Below, one piece after another: positions 29,601 through 36,489 of a DNA stretch of 64,000 nt. A program made the translations under genes and the position numbers. Positions within the stretch are counted from its first letter, which is position 1. Every line of letters starts with the position of its first letter. This DNA is from Lineus longissimus (Eukaryota; Nemertea; Pilidiophora; Heteronemertea; Lineidae). Under the pieces are notes generated by a model. That model did no database searches and was not told the origin of the DNA. It saw nothing but the letters and a program-made list of their open reading frames with translations. The stretch spans positions 5,892,001 through 5,956,000 of the forward strand of contig NC_088320.1 in assembly GCF_910592395.1 (NCBI RefSeq), in the 5' to 3' direction.

Positions 29601-30959
29601 TGATTGAATCGTAGTTTTTAACGCAAGTACATGTTGTACTCAATGTACATTATATTATTTATAAGATTCTTACTATATTCTGGTTTAAGATTGGGTTCAG
29701 TAAGTGTTTCGATTTTTTTGATACACCCTGTACAATGTTTTGGAATCGAACGAATCCGAGTCGAAGAGGAACTAAGTGATCTAAATATCCGAAATAATAT
29801 GACTGATAGCTGTTTTCTGTCTATTTCTACTTATAGGTAAATCCGCTGCCAACACCCAAAAGGTCGCTTTCTTCGCGGGCCTCAAAGACAATGTGGGCCC
29901 AATCAAAAAAGACGTGGACGTGTCATTCGATAAGGTGATGACCAATGTTGGCGGGGCCTATGACGCCAAGTCCGGAAAATTCACCGCCCCAGTGAATGGG
30001 ACGTACACCTTCACTGTTGTAGTGGCAGCTCAAGGCAGACAAAAGGTGAGAAGTCGTTTATGCGGATACTTCAGCAGCTGCATACACACTAGTAGGATGC
30101 TTCTTACGACTTCTTAACGGTTTCTCTTACTTTTTTCCTGATTTATCCGACGAAAGTCCGACATTTTCCGACTTTTTTTGGAAAGTTCGGATTTCTAAAA
30201 AAGCTGTGAAAGACCCATGGGCTTCCCAAAATAGGGCATTAAAGATCGAATGCCTATGTTGAATGGGGTTGAATGTGGGCTCCGTACTGATGGAACTCTC
30301 TTCATGTCCTACGTTTACACAAAACTTGGTTCATTCTCCAAGCTGCTAAACATTTCTGTACATGTTGTATGCATCTCGACAATGCATCATGCTGTACGTA
30401 TATGTGCACGCACGTGTATTCCACATTGTGTATAATACAATATGTGTATTTACAATAATCATGAGAATTGTGTTCATTCCGCAGGCTGCAGTAAAGCTCA
30501 TCAGGAACAATGACATGATAGCGACCGTCTGGGCAGAAAGTATACCATATTGGGCTTCGGCATCGAATACAGCTGTGCTCCATCTTAAGAAGGGAGACCA
30601 AGTTTGGTTACAAGTAAGTTAGCACGTGCACTTACATATCCGATTTCCTGATTACCTTTGTCAATTTCATCAATTCGACTGATTTGTGTTGAAATATTAC
30701 CATCAGCTTCATTGCTTGCATGTGCGAGTTTTCATTAAAATTTTATGGCAACCATACAAAATGGCGCTCAAGCGATCGATCGATAAGATGGCGGATTGAT
30801 GTTAGAAATCGGACTGTTTTGAAACTTTATCGAAGAACAATGTAGTCTGTTGGTTTGATCATTTTAGATGTCCTCATATTTCAGGTGTTGCAAAGAGCGT
30901 CCTACCTCCACGGCTACATGTACTCCACCTTCTCCGGACATATCTTATTTGAGGACTAG
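5365..30959 (+). CDS. Secreted collagen-like / C1q-domain protein, 4 coding exons (gene span)
   Basis: The joined exons 5365-5629, 29837-30045, 30485-30613 and 30885-30959 encode 225 residues with consistent intron phases (1, 0, 0). Residues 1-17 are a signal peptide. Residues 18-61 are a basic then mixed linker with Cys41 and Cys47, which could link chains. Residues 62-89 are about nine Gly-X-Y triplets, and about 97-225 form a C1q domain. The family signature F-x5-N-x4-Y-x6-F-x5-G-x-Y-x-F is present at residues 119-147; the position after it is Val where the pattern prefers Phe or Tyr. C1q-domain proteins are secreted, trimerise through the jelly-roll domain, and in invertebrates often act as pattern-recognition lectins; that role is inferred here. 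Intron 1 is about 24.2 kb and contains another gene on the same strand. The exon 1 to exon 2 link rests on phase and on an uninterrupted collagen frame (LPG|GKSA), so a skipped collagen exon or a different first exon is possible. Confidence 0.75.
6460..6488. repeat. Pentanucleotide microsatellite
   Basis: tatgg/tatag units repeat about five times inside C1q intron 1. Confidence 0.6.
8108..8330. repeat. Palindromic element, copy 1 (nearly full)
   Basis: Two arms are arranged as an inverted repeat. Each arm contains an acatgtacatg-type core, a cttacaagattctt-type core and a gttaaga/tcttaac centre, and the right end reads ttttcgattcggg. It is a member of the family of about 19 copies found through the window. 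Confidence 0.75.
9470..9582. mobile_element. Half copy of the 2591-2803 element
   Basis: Read on the minus strand it starts ccacactctta and continues with tttcggtcaacacaaat and ctgttaaggtttttt, matching the left arm of the 2591-2803 element. The other arm is missing. Confidence 0.6.
11435..11577. repeat. Palindromic element, copy 2 (diverged, partial)
   Basis: It carries caagaatct, atgtatacgaaacagaataag and the terminal tgcgacctggg in the family order. The left arm is shortened. Confidence 0.55.
11743..11912. repeat. Palindromic element, copy 3 (diverged)
   Basis: It starts with gttaagattcttgtaagattc and ends with ggattttgacctag. The middle is diverged, but the order of motifs is kept. Confidence 0.55.
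14046..14268. repeat. Palindromic element, copy 4
   Basis: It contains both acatgtacatg arms, ctttaactaagaatcgtacc and the end cgggattttagaccttgg. A short internal duplication (catgactgactaaa, twice) lies in the right arm. Confidence 0.7.
14655..14862. repeat. Palindromic element, copy 5
   Basis: The right arm is well preserved: aagaatcttacagatatcttg, then gaatgtacatgcacatgtac, then a gattttcaacc end. The left arm is rearranged and an internal cccgataagaaacttag recalls an outer terminus. Confidence 0.6.
17789..18044. repeat. Palindromic element, copy 6, with triplicated centre
   Basis: It is a complete copy ending cattttcgaccttgg. The central gttaagaccttaac palindrome is present three times in a row (17881-17940), which lengthens the element. 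Confidence 0.75.
18204..18570. repeat. Tandem duplication, two units of about 185 bp
   Basis: Units starting aacacat at 18204 and 18389 are alike over their whole length, with long identical blocks such as gaagaccagttttgatggat followed by ttattgtgata. Divergence of scattered single bases shows an old duplication. Confidence 0.8.
19029..19107 (+). CDS. Acidic repeat protein, exon 1: signal peptide
   Basis: The ATG at 19029 opens MVQRTGGAAVVLVAVVAAVL followed by TAG/SYA, a classic signal peptide with Ala/Gly cleavage residues. Two donors are possible, both phase 1: CAG|gttcgt after 19095 and CGG|gtaacg after 19107. Both give Gly at the junction with exon 2. An upstream in-frame ATG at 18945 would add 28 residues before the leader and is less likely. 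Confidence 0.5.
19029..22756 (+). CDS. Acidic repeat protein with signal peptide and GPI-like tail, 2 exons (gene span)
   Basis: I do not recognise a family. Exon 1 (19029-19107) gives a hydrophobic leader and exon 2 (22059-22756) the rest; both exon boundaries are phase 1. The product is 258 residues, or 254 if the alternative donor after 19095 is used. After the leader comes a dense Asp/Glu block (about residues 28-43), then a Lys/Asp/Tyr-rich region with four decapeptide repeats, a Gly/Ser-rich stretch, and a C-terminal hydrophobic segment (SLVLVVVVWGIIC) at the very end, as in GPI-anchored precursors. No cytoplasmic tail follows. The protein is therefore probably extracellular and tethered. 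Asp-rich secreted proteins often bind calcium or mineral surfaces, but that function is speculation. The gene sits on the same strand inside the large first intron of the C1q gene. Confidence 0.6.
19108..22058. other. Intron of the acidic repeat gene
   Basis: This is about 2.95 kb, AT-rich toward its 3' end, with no member of the palindromic family. An AT palindrome lies at 20407-20443 and a small doubled tacttctttaaat motif near 21422-21480. Confidence 0.5.
20407..20443. repeat. AT-only palindrome
   Basis: aatattattaaataatatt is self-complementary and is embedded in a slightly longer attatta-rich run. It lies in the intron of the acidic repeat gene. Confidence 0.5.
22059..22756 (+). CDS. 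Acidic repeat protein, exon 2: acidic domain, repeats, hydrophobic tail
   Basis: The acceptor is ccctatttttag|gg. The open frame begins DDYDEEDEEEDDLEDDLHHY and runs 231 codons to a TAG stop at 22754-22756. Its base composition differs from the AT-rich flanks, and the reading frame keeps third-position variation across its internal repeats, as expected for a translated sequence. The overlapping ORFs in other frames are shadows. Confidence 0.7.
22325..22444 (+). repeat. Four 30-bp coding repeats (decapeptide)
   Basis: Units start at 22325, 22355, 22385 and 22415. They encode KYDDTDVDKE, KYTKTDGVGE, KFPKTDGNVN and KYGRKGTDVD, that is K-[YF]-x-x-T-D-G-x-x-x with the last unit degenerate. A looser related unit (KYTDTDDEYD) precedes them. 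The unit length of 30 bp keeps the frame. Confidence 0.75.
23694..23699 (+). terminator. Candidate polyadenylation signal of the acidic repeat gene
   Basis: An AATAAA lies about 940 bp after the stop at 22756, at the end of a strongly AT-rich stretch. It is the first canonical hexamer I noticed downstream. Chance occurrence in AT-rich DNA is likely enough to keep this weak. Confidence 0.25.
25668..25828. repeat. Palindromic element, copy 7 (partial)
   Basis: It has cgttataagaatcttagtc in the left arm and cttacaagaatcctgtaagg with gttcatgtacatgaagcg in the right arm. The outer right terminus is missing. Confidence 0.6.
27600..27808. repeat. Dispersed repeat, copy A (C1q intron 1)
   Basis: It shares acactagt, acttaacggtttctctaact, tcctgatttatccgac and tagggcattaaaga with the segment at 30084-30272. 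It contains a doubled 19-bp unit (agtccgacttttccctgaa). Confidence 0.75.
27843..27931. repeat. Palindromic element, copy 8 (half)
   Basis: Only one arm is present, from an acatgtgtac core through aatcttaactaagaatctta to the terminal gttcgacctggg. Confidence 0.6.
28690..28835. repeat. Palindromic element, copy 9 (shortened)
   Basis: It runs from ttgataagattctta through atgatcttattcgg and aatcttaaccaagaattg to atcaggattttcaacctg. The central part of the palindrome is deleted. Confidence 0.6.
29553..29695. repeat. Palindromic element, copy 10 (left part)
   Basis: It begins caaggtcgaaaaaccgg, which is the reverse complement of the usual right end. It continues with gattcttacatg, gtacatgttgtactcaatgt and ataagattctt. 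It lies about 140 bp before the C1q exon 2. Confidence 0.55.
29837..30045 (+). CDS. C1q gene, exon 2: N-terminal half of the C1q domain
   Basis: The acceptor is ttatag and the donor AAG|gtgagaag. The first two bases (gt) complete the glycine codon left open by exon 1, and the rest encodes 69 codons starting KSAANTQKVAFFAGL. It holds the C1q signature from FDKVMTN to GTYTF. This is the most diagnostic exon of the gene and is unmistakably C1q by eye. Confidence 0.88.
30084..30272. repeat. Dispersed repeat, copy B (C1q intron 2)
   Basis: Same family and orientation as 27600-27808. It ends with gcctatgttgaatgggg in both. It carries only one copy of the 19-bp internal unit. Confidence 0.75.
30485..30613 (+). 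CDS. C1q gene, exon 3: middle of the C1q domain
   Basis: The acceptor is ttccgcag and the donor CAA|gtaagtt. It encodes 43 codons in phase 0/0, beginning AAVKLIRNND and ending LKKGDQVWLQ. The last part is the typical C1q strand with the hydrophobic-charged KKGDQVWLQ pattern. Confidence 0.85.
30885..30959 (+). CDS. C1q gene, exon 4: C-terminal end of the C1q domain
   Basis: The acceptor is atatttcag. The exon gives 24 codons, VLQRASYLHGYMYSTFSGHI followed by LFED, and a TAG stop at 30957-30959. The Y-S-T-F-S-G-x-x-L ending is the usual last strand of a C1q domain. No AATAAA is close to the stop; the first clear one is at about 31986-31991, so the 3' UTR length is uncertain. Confidence 0.85.
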   Translation: MLQRASYLHGYMYSTFSGHILFED

Positions 30960-31225
30960 ACGTATGCCCTTTAACACGAGGACGAGCAAAGTGTATACCG
31001 AGGTGTATATACCTGGCAAAATGATGTACATACGGAATTAAACAAGATACGTCAAAAAAGCTTTGGTCACGTGATTTTTTGAGGCGCTGATTGGTCGGAC
31101 CAAGACTTATGCAAATTTGTAAAGAGTTTGACTGTTGTTGATATTAGTTAGACTTGGCGTCATTTGTGACGTAACACGCTTGATTGAGGTGGAATCTTCA
31201 ACAGAGTTAATACACAGGTAAAAAA

Positions 31226-31441
31226 TCCCGATAGAAGTATCAATTAAGATCATAGTTATTGCAGTTGCATACATGTATAATTTTACATGAGGTTATTATA
31301 AGATTCTTCGTTAAGATCTCAACTTAGATTCGTACAACGGAAAATCGAGAAGAATGTACATGTGCATGAACATGTGCAAAGGCAGGATAAGATCTTACTA
31401 ACGAATCTAATAGGATCTTGTCATGATTTCTCGAACTTGGT
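31226..31441. repeat. Palindromic element, copy 11
   Basis: It starts aaaaaatcccgatagaag, contains ataagattcttcgttaagatc and atgtacatgtgcatgaacat, and ends with a diverged ctcgaacttgg. Both arms are recognisable. Confidence 0.65.
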
Positions 31442-32404
31442 GCCGGTTAAGTTACAAAAGACTAACACAAAGACAAAGTAGGAGCTGATACAATGTGAAA
31501 TGATCTGAGCTATCGTACAATTCTAGTTCTCAAAGGTCGGTATCAAAGATCCAATGCAGGAAGATTGGTTCCTCTACGATTCATAGGTTTTCGTCTTCCC
31601 TACACATGATCATCAGAAAGTGACGAGAGAAGGTCTGAAACATCGTCAACACATCGAAATAATGTTGTTTGTTAGTTTGAGCAAACAAAAGATGATGAAG
31701 TCGTGGTTGGTATTATGCTCTGTTGTTTCGAAATAATTTGAGTTGAGAAATAAGCTGCGATGTAGTTTGCGTATTCGATATCAATTTTAAAATTTTTGAA
31801 CGAACGGAGTTCGCCTTAAAGTATTAAGAAATACCATAAAAGACATTAAAATATTTTTTGGACAGGCTAAATTTGATTATAGACGTTTTTGTAACCTAAA
31901 GAAATGCAATAAGAATGTGGCCGAGTGTATACTTCAGATCTAAAGATAAACTGAAAGGAAGTGTCTCCTATTGCCTGGTTAGAGCAATAAATATATATAT
32001 ATACAATACTGTATGTCCTCATCGTGTATGTAACAATATGAATTTTATGCAATGTATATGTTGTAGTTATTTGATACTTGATTGCAGTTGATTTCAAATT
32101 GGTTAGGAAACAGAATAGTTAGTGTTATACGTGTACATGGAGTATGTAACCCGTGTTATAATTACGGGAGTACCACGTGTGCCATAGTTATTGTGTGACA
32201 AGGTTATTGAGTGTACAAAATGTATTGTTTTGTGTCATGTGTCAAGTACTTGTTTGTGAAGTCGTTGTTATGAAATCTTACTCGAAATACTTCCAAAAAT
32301 AACGCACCAGTGCTTTTTAATAATGAGGGTAGAATGTTGTCAATACTGACCCAACCCACACTCCATTTCCTGCATCAGTATATCTCTCTCTCTAAGGTAT
32401 AACA

Positions 32405-32560
32405 AGATGTATAGGACAGTGCAAGCATGGTGCGCCATTGTGTCCGGTGTGCAGCGGCTTCCTAAAGGTCTCCGCCTACACCTGCAGTTGCGGCATCCCG
32501 CTTCACTACGTCCAACCATCTCACTCCAGTTCTTCCTCGTATCAGTTTCCCATCAGTTTC
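32405..32560 (-). mobile_element. LINE retrotransposon remnant, C-terminal end of the reverse-transcriptase ORF
   Basis: The minus strand reads GKLIRGRTGVRWLDVVKRDA then ATAGVGGDL, a stop, and EAAAHRTQWRTML. The pattern R-G-R-x-x-x-R-W-x-D-V-V-K-x-D, a spacer, then A-x-x-R-x-x-W-R is the usual end of many non-LTR retrotransposon ORF2 proteins. One in-frame TAG and no recognisable reverse-transcriptase domain upstream show a dead 5'-truncated copy. The antisense ORF on the + strand here is a shadow. Confidence 0.5.
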
Positions 32561-32629
32561 AGAAACATTCACGTAGCAAAAACTGGTGCGTCTTGTTAAA
32601 AAAAGATATAACCAGTACCCAGTTCAAAC

Positions 32630-32843
32630 TCCCTCTTAGTCTTAGTTATGATCGTGATAGGTTTCGTGTTCATCAGTACATGTTCGAACTTTCCCAGACT
32701 CTTGTACGATTCTCAGTTGTTATAAGATATGGGCAGAAACCTTATATGAATATTGTCAAGATTGAAAATGTACATGACTTGCATACAAAACTGAAAATGA
32801 CCTTAACTAAGAGTATTTTAAGAATCTTATCAGGATTTTGCTA
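32630..32843. repeat. Palindromic element, copy 12
   Basis: It has tcttagttatgatcgtgata with a tttcgtgttcatcagtacat arm on the left and ccttaactaagagtatttta with aatcttatcaggatttt on the right. It abuts the LINE remnant. Confidence 0.6.
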
Positions 32844-33363
32844 TGGGTATCTGCTTATACATGTTCTGAAAAATCCTCCCGTTTTGCTCGTAACGTATAA
32901 TCGATGTACTGGAAGTGAGGTATAAAAGGACAACGATTTCCGGCAAATCGAATAATGCCTCCGTATGACGTATACGTATACGAAAATAGGAAGAGTTTAT
33001 AATCCAGTACACATACGAGAGTAATTCTTTCGATTCGCCGGAACTCATGCACTGCCTGTTGATTGAGGCAAAATGCGTCTAGTTATCACTGCCTTAAACC
33101 CATCCGTGTTCTTAAATTGTTGATGTCCCTACTGTTAACAGGTGTGATATCTTGTAAAGTGCATGTCTAAAATGTAGTAAATACATGTTGTTTGAAATAA
33201 AATTAGAAACAAAAGCACTATAGTGGTTCTTTGTTATCATAAACGGGGCATACTTTACGATATCCCTCCTACACTTGGGCATCATAGAGCTGCGATGCTT
33301 GACCGACGCGTCCGCGTGAGTTCCCGTGTCCAAGAGACTTGGAGAGTCGGATGGGAGAGTAGC

Positions 33364-33687
33364 CTATAGTGACTTTACCATGGCAACTCTGGAGACCATG
33401 CACGAGTGGACAGTGACAATAGTTTGGTACCCATTCTTCGCAGCAAAGGCCAGGGGTGTCCGCTCTTTTGTGTTGACGACGTTAACGGCCGCCTTCCCGT
33501 CCTCGAGTAATATTTCACAGACTTCCGCATGGCCGTTCGCAGCCGCAAGATGGAGTGGCGTGTCCCCGTTCATATCGTGTCCCTTCACCTTTGCCCCATT
33601 ATCCACACGAAAGCGAACCACATGTCACTCGCCTCTCTCCGCCGCTTCATGTAATGGCGTGCGCATCATGAACGCATCGGTTTTGTC
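33364..33687 (-). pseudogene. Ankyrin-repeat gene fragment with premature stop
   Basis: One minus-strand frame reads about three ankyrin repeats: RTPLHEAAERGE, then NGDTPLHLAAANGHAEVCEI with LLEDGK, then ERTPLAFAAKNGYQTIV. An in-frame TGA (33625-33627) interrupts the first repeat exactly where ankyrin repeats read GHxxVV, and a second stop lies at 33364-33366. The fragment begins just after a plausible acceptor (actcag) at about 33687. The frame continues below 33364 with LLDTGTHADASVK, which again resembles the end of an ankyrin repeat. I read it as a decayed, truncated exon; selenocysteine or an unspliced microintron is much less likely. Confidence 0.6.
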
Positions 33688-34147
33688 TGAGTAATTCAAC
33701 CATGATCCATATGAGATGTTTCAGAATCGTGTTGATGTTATTTTGATTGTCTATCTTGCTTGCGTTTCTCTTCTCTTCTTTCTTCGTCTTCAGAGCACGA
33801 GCAAATAAACCGTTGGACAGGCACGACATGGAGATTCGCAGTGCACGCCAACGCAGCATACGTAGCGAATTGCTATGACTAAGACGGTGAATATAGTGGT
33901 CATATTTCATCAATGCGATAGATGTAGGTCAAATTTAATTCAAAATGCATACTATGAAGATCACACGTTCATAAGGTAGTAGAGTAAACTGAATTTCGAT
34001 ATCTGATTCCCCTCCTGGCAGTTACATTAATTTATTATTGGGCCTCTTCAAACACAATTGGTCTTGTGAGTTTCTCTACTAAACGAAGATATTTTTCTTC
34101 TTCATTTCTCCAAACGATCACATCGTTTATCCAATCTACACTGTTTA

Positions 34148-34387
34148 TCTTTCATCATCGTTTAAATTCTCCTTGGCAAAGTTTTGCAGAGCCTTGTCAT
34201 GTCGGAACGGGTGTCTTACAATATCTCTAGCAATCAGCCCCAGTAATGACATCGTTAGAAGGATTTCCGCGAAAGATGCAACGGTTTCCGTTTCCAACCA
34301 CAGGGGCTTAACGGTGCGCGTGAGCGGAGATATGAGGGAAGGTGTGGATCGTCTATGTACTCGAGAGATGGTCCACCCTCTTAACGT
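34148..34387 (-). other. Unassigned 80-codon ORF, coding-like
   Basis: Between stops at 34388-34390 and 34145-34147 the minus strand is open. It reads a helical segment, TETVASFAEILLTMSLLGLI, followed by ARDIVRHPFRHDKALQNFAK and ending ENLNDDER. Composition looks protein-like, and it lies about 460 bp upstream of the ankyrin fragment on the same strand. It has no ATG before the middle, so if real it is an exon or a remnant. I do not recognise the family, and chance remains a fair explanation. Confidence 0.25.
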
Positions 34388-36172
34388 TTAAACCAACCGA
34401 TCTACTACTATTTGCTGATATCTTATACATGGTGCCTCCCGGTTCCTATTGCAATATCGCAGTCTGCGGACGAGGTTTAAGTCGATGTTGCTTGCTCCAA
34501 TAAAAACCAAACTTCAAAGAAATCCGACCAATAGTTCACCATCCAGAGCCCCTGAGGATGTGGACAGAACATTTACGAATGGACCATTAGTAAATATATT
34601 CAACTCCTCTTACTTTGGGGAAATCCTTCCTTGATTCGACCGGGTCTGTTGAACTGAAAACTGTCTAGCGAGTACGCAAAGGTGACACATTTTCTTCGCG
34701 AGCTGAATCCGCGAGATTCTAGGTCGCACCGTATCACTCAGAGACCTCGCTTTAATCCCCAATCACACAGGTGTCTTAAGAACAAATAGCTCACAATCTT
34801 GTCAACAGAATCTAGCGGATAAAACTAAAACCCTCAGTGATGACGCGACACATTTGGCGGTGAGTTTGACAGAGGCGGTAAAATGGAGTTCGGCTGAACG
34901 CTGTCCAAGTTGAAAAAATATCCGCATTTAAAGTAGAATTACGGCCAGAGCGATTAATTATTATGAATTGATATGATTGCAGCCAATTGGCCCGCTTTCA
35001 AAGTGCCAGATTAAATTTCAATCCAGGGCTATTCGTTAGTGCGCAGTGATGTACTATTTCGGCAGTCATTCGTTTCGGACACGGAAAACGCATCGTGGGG
35101 GCAAGTGATAGAGTCGACTACAATGATAAAAGGAATCCTTCCTTCATGATCAGGCCATCGTCGTCGTCACCAGGCGTCCTATGTTGATTGTTCGGTCGAG
35201 TTACGGATTCAAGTAGTAAGAGCAACCTTTTTCTTTAGAACTCAAGCATGCAACTATCAAGTTGGTATTCAAACCAAAGAGTGCTTCTACCTCATCCGAG
35301 TTTAGTTTGAAAACACACCGAAATGCATAGTCGGACGTGAATCTGAATTCCAAAATGCCCTTCCCTGATGGTGGAAGAGAATGCCTTGACGGAACACCGT
35401 GACCCTTCACAACGAAACGATGGCTTGTGGCCAATTGTTCATTGTGTCGCAATAATCATTCTTCATGGCGTCGAAATGGTTCAAAGCAAACAAAGGAACC
35501 GCTTTATATTGAGTTTCATGCAAATTAACAGATATTCAAATTACGCAAACTATTTGTCTAGTATTGGCATCCAAGAGCGTTTAATTACAGCTATGACCTA
35601 GTTGAAAGTGATGTAGAATAGTTGTCTTTGTGTATGCTAAATTTCCGCCTGAATTCAAATCATTTGTGTAACCTCAGGGGGACAAGAACTTACGGCGCAA
35701 AATAGGCCTGAAGGGCTGTGTCTCTCAGATGCAAATGATATGTCCAGGTAAACCGGAAATATGAGGATTTATTTTCATTCTTTTCTGATGCAGTAGCACT
35801 TTTGTTCCCGTGGCACGCAAAAGCACATTATAGTTCACAGTTAAAAGGACGTTTACGGGTGTAAAGAACTCAACGAGGAGGCCGAACGTTTGAACTTTCA
35901 AAGGACACGTTTTCGAAAGGTAGATCAAGCTTGTTTGAATTGCACTCGGGTTCCCACTTTCGGGCTCTTGGTCGAGGATATTCTAGCAAAATCGACATAG
36001 ACGGACAATACTGAGATATGGATTTCAGGAAGGACAAACATGCCGATAGCCCATGCGGCCATTCAGCGATTAGCGCAATTGGATTGAACAGGATTGTATA
36101 TATCGGATAAATTTGCCATCCGTGTTTACCTGTCCAAGTCTAGTGCGGATACGACCGATAATAAAACTCAGA

Positions 36173-36489
36173 ATGCGATTAAAGGTACTCTTAAGCAAAG
36201 TCAAGCTGGGCATCCTAGTTTGGGTGATCAACCTCCATTCCAGTGAACAGCTATCTACATCACAGAGGAGTGACATAGAACACTTTATTAGTGACCTCAT
36301 GACGTGTAAGAATAATCCAGGTATGAGTGTAAGTGTTATTCACGGTGATGACAGTTTGGTTGATGGTTATGGAGTGACGAACTTGCGGACTAATAGAAAA
36401 GTTGATAACCGGACGATTTTTTGCATTGGGAGCATCACAAAGGGATTTACTGCGGCCGTTCTAGGGATGGTGCTCCAAAAAAGTAATAG
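36173..36489 (+). CDS. Serine hydrolase exon 1: signal peptide and SxxK motif
   Basis: The ATG at 36173 opens a basic-hydrophobic leader (MRLKVLLSKVKLGILVWVIN). The open frame extends 60 bases further upstream without an ATG, so this is the first methionine. The exon carries the nucleophile motif in the context FCIGSITKGFTAAV and ends at AG|gtatga, phase 2. An upstream non-coding exon cannot be excluded. Confidence 0.8.

Larger units (their letters stand above)
22757..29836. other. C1q intron 1, last part, including the acidic gene's probable 3' UTR
   Basis: 22757 to about 23700 is very AT-rich and may be 3' UTR. Further on are palindromic copies 7-10 and one dispersed repeat (27600-27808). 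Two minus-strand open stretches (26438-26731 and 26861-27043) look protein-like but have no recognised family. Confidence 0.45.
30960..36172. other. Intergenic region between the C1q and serine hydrolase genes
   Basis: It contains palindromic copies 11 and 12, a LINE remnant, the ankyrin pseudogene and an unassigned ORF, the last three all on the minus strand. A short (AT)n run lies at about 31989-32003. The serine hydrolase promoter should lie just before 36173. Confidence 0.5.

Noticed and set aside
32407-32925. 172-codon plus-strand ORF
   Set aside because: It is antisense to the LINE remnant and then runs through palindromic copy 12.
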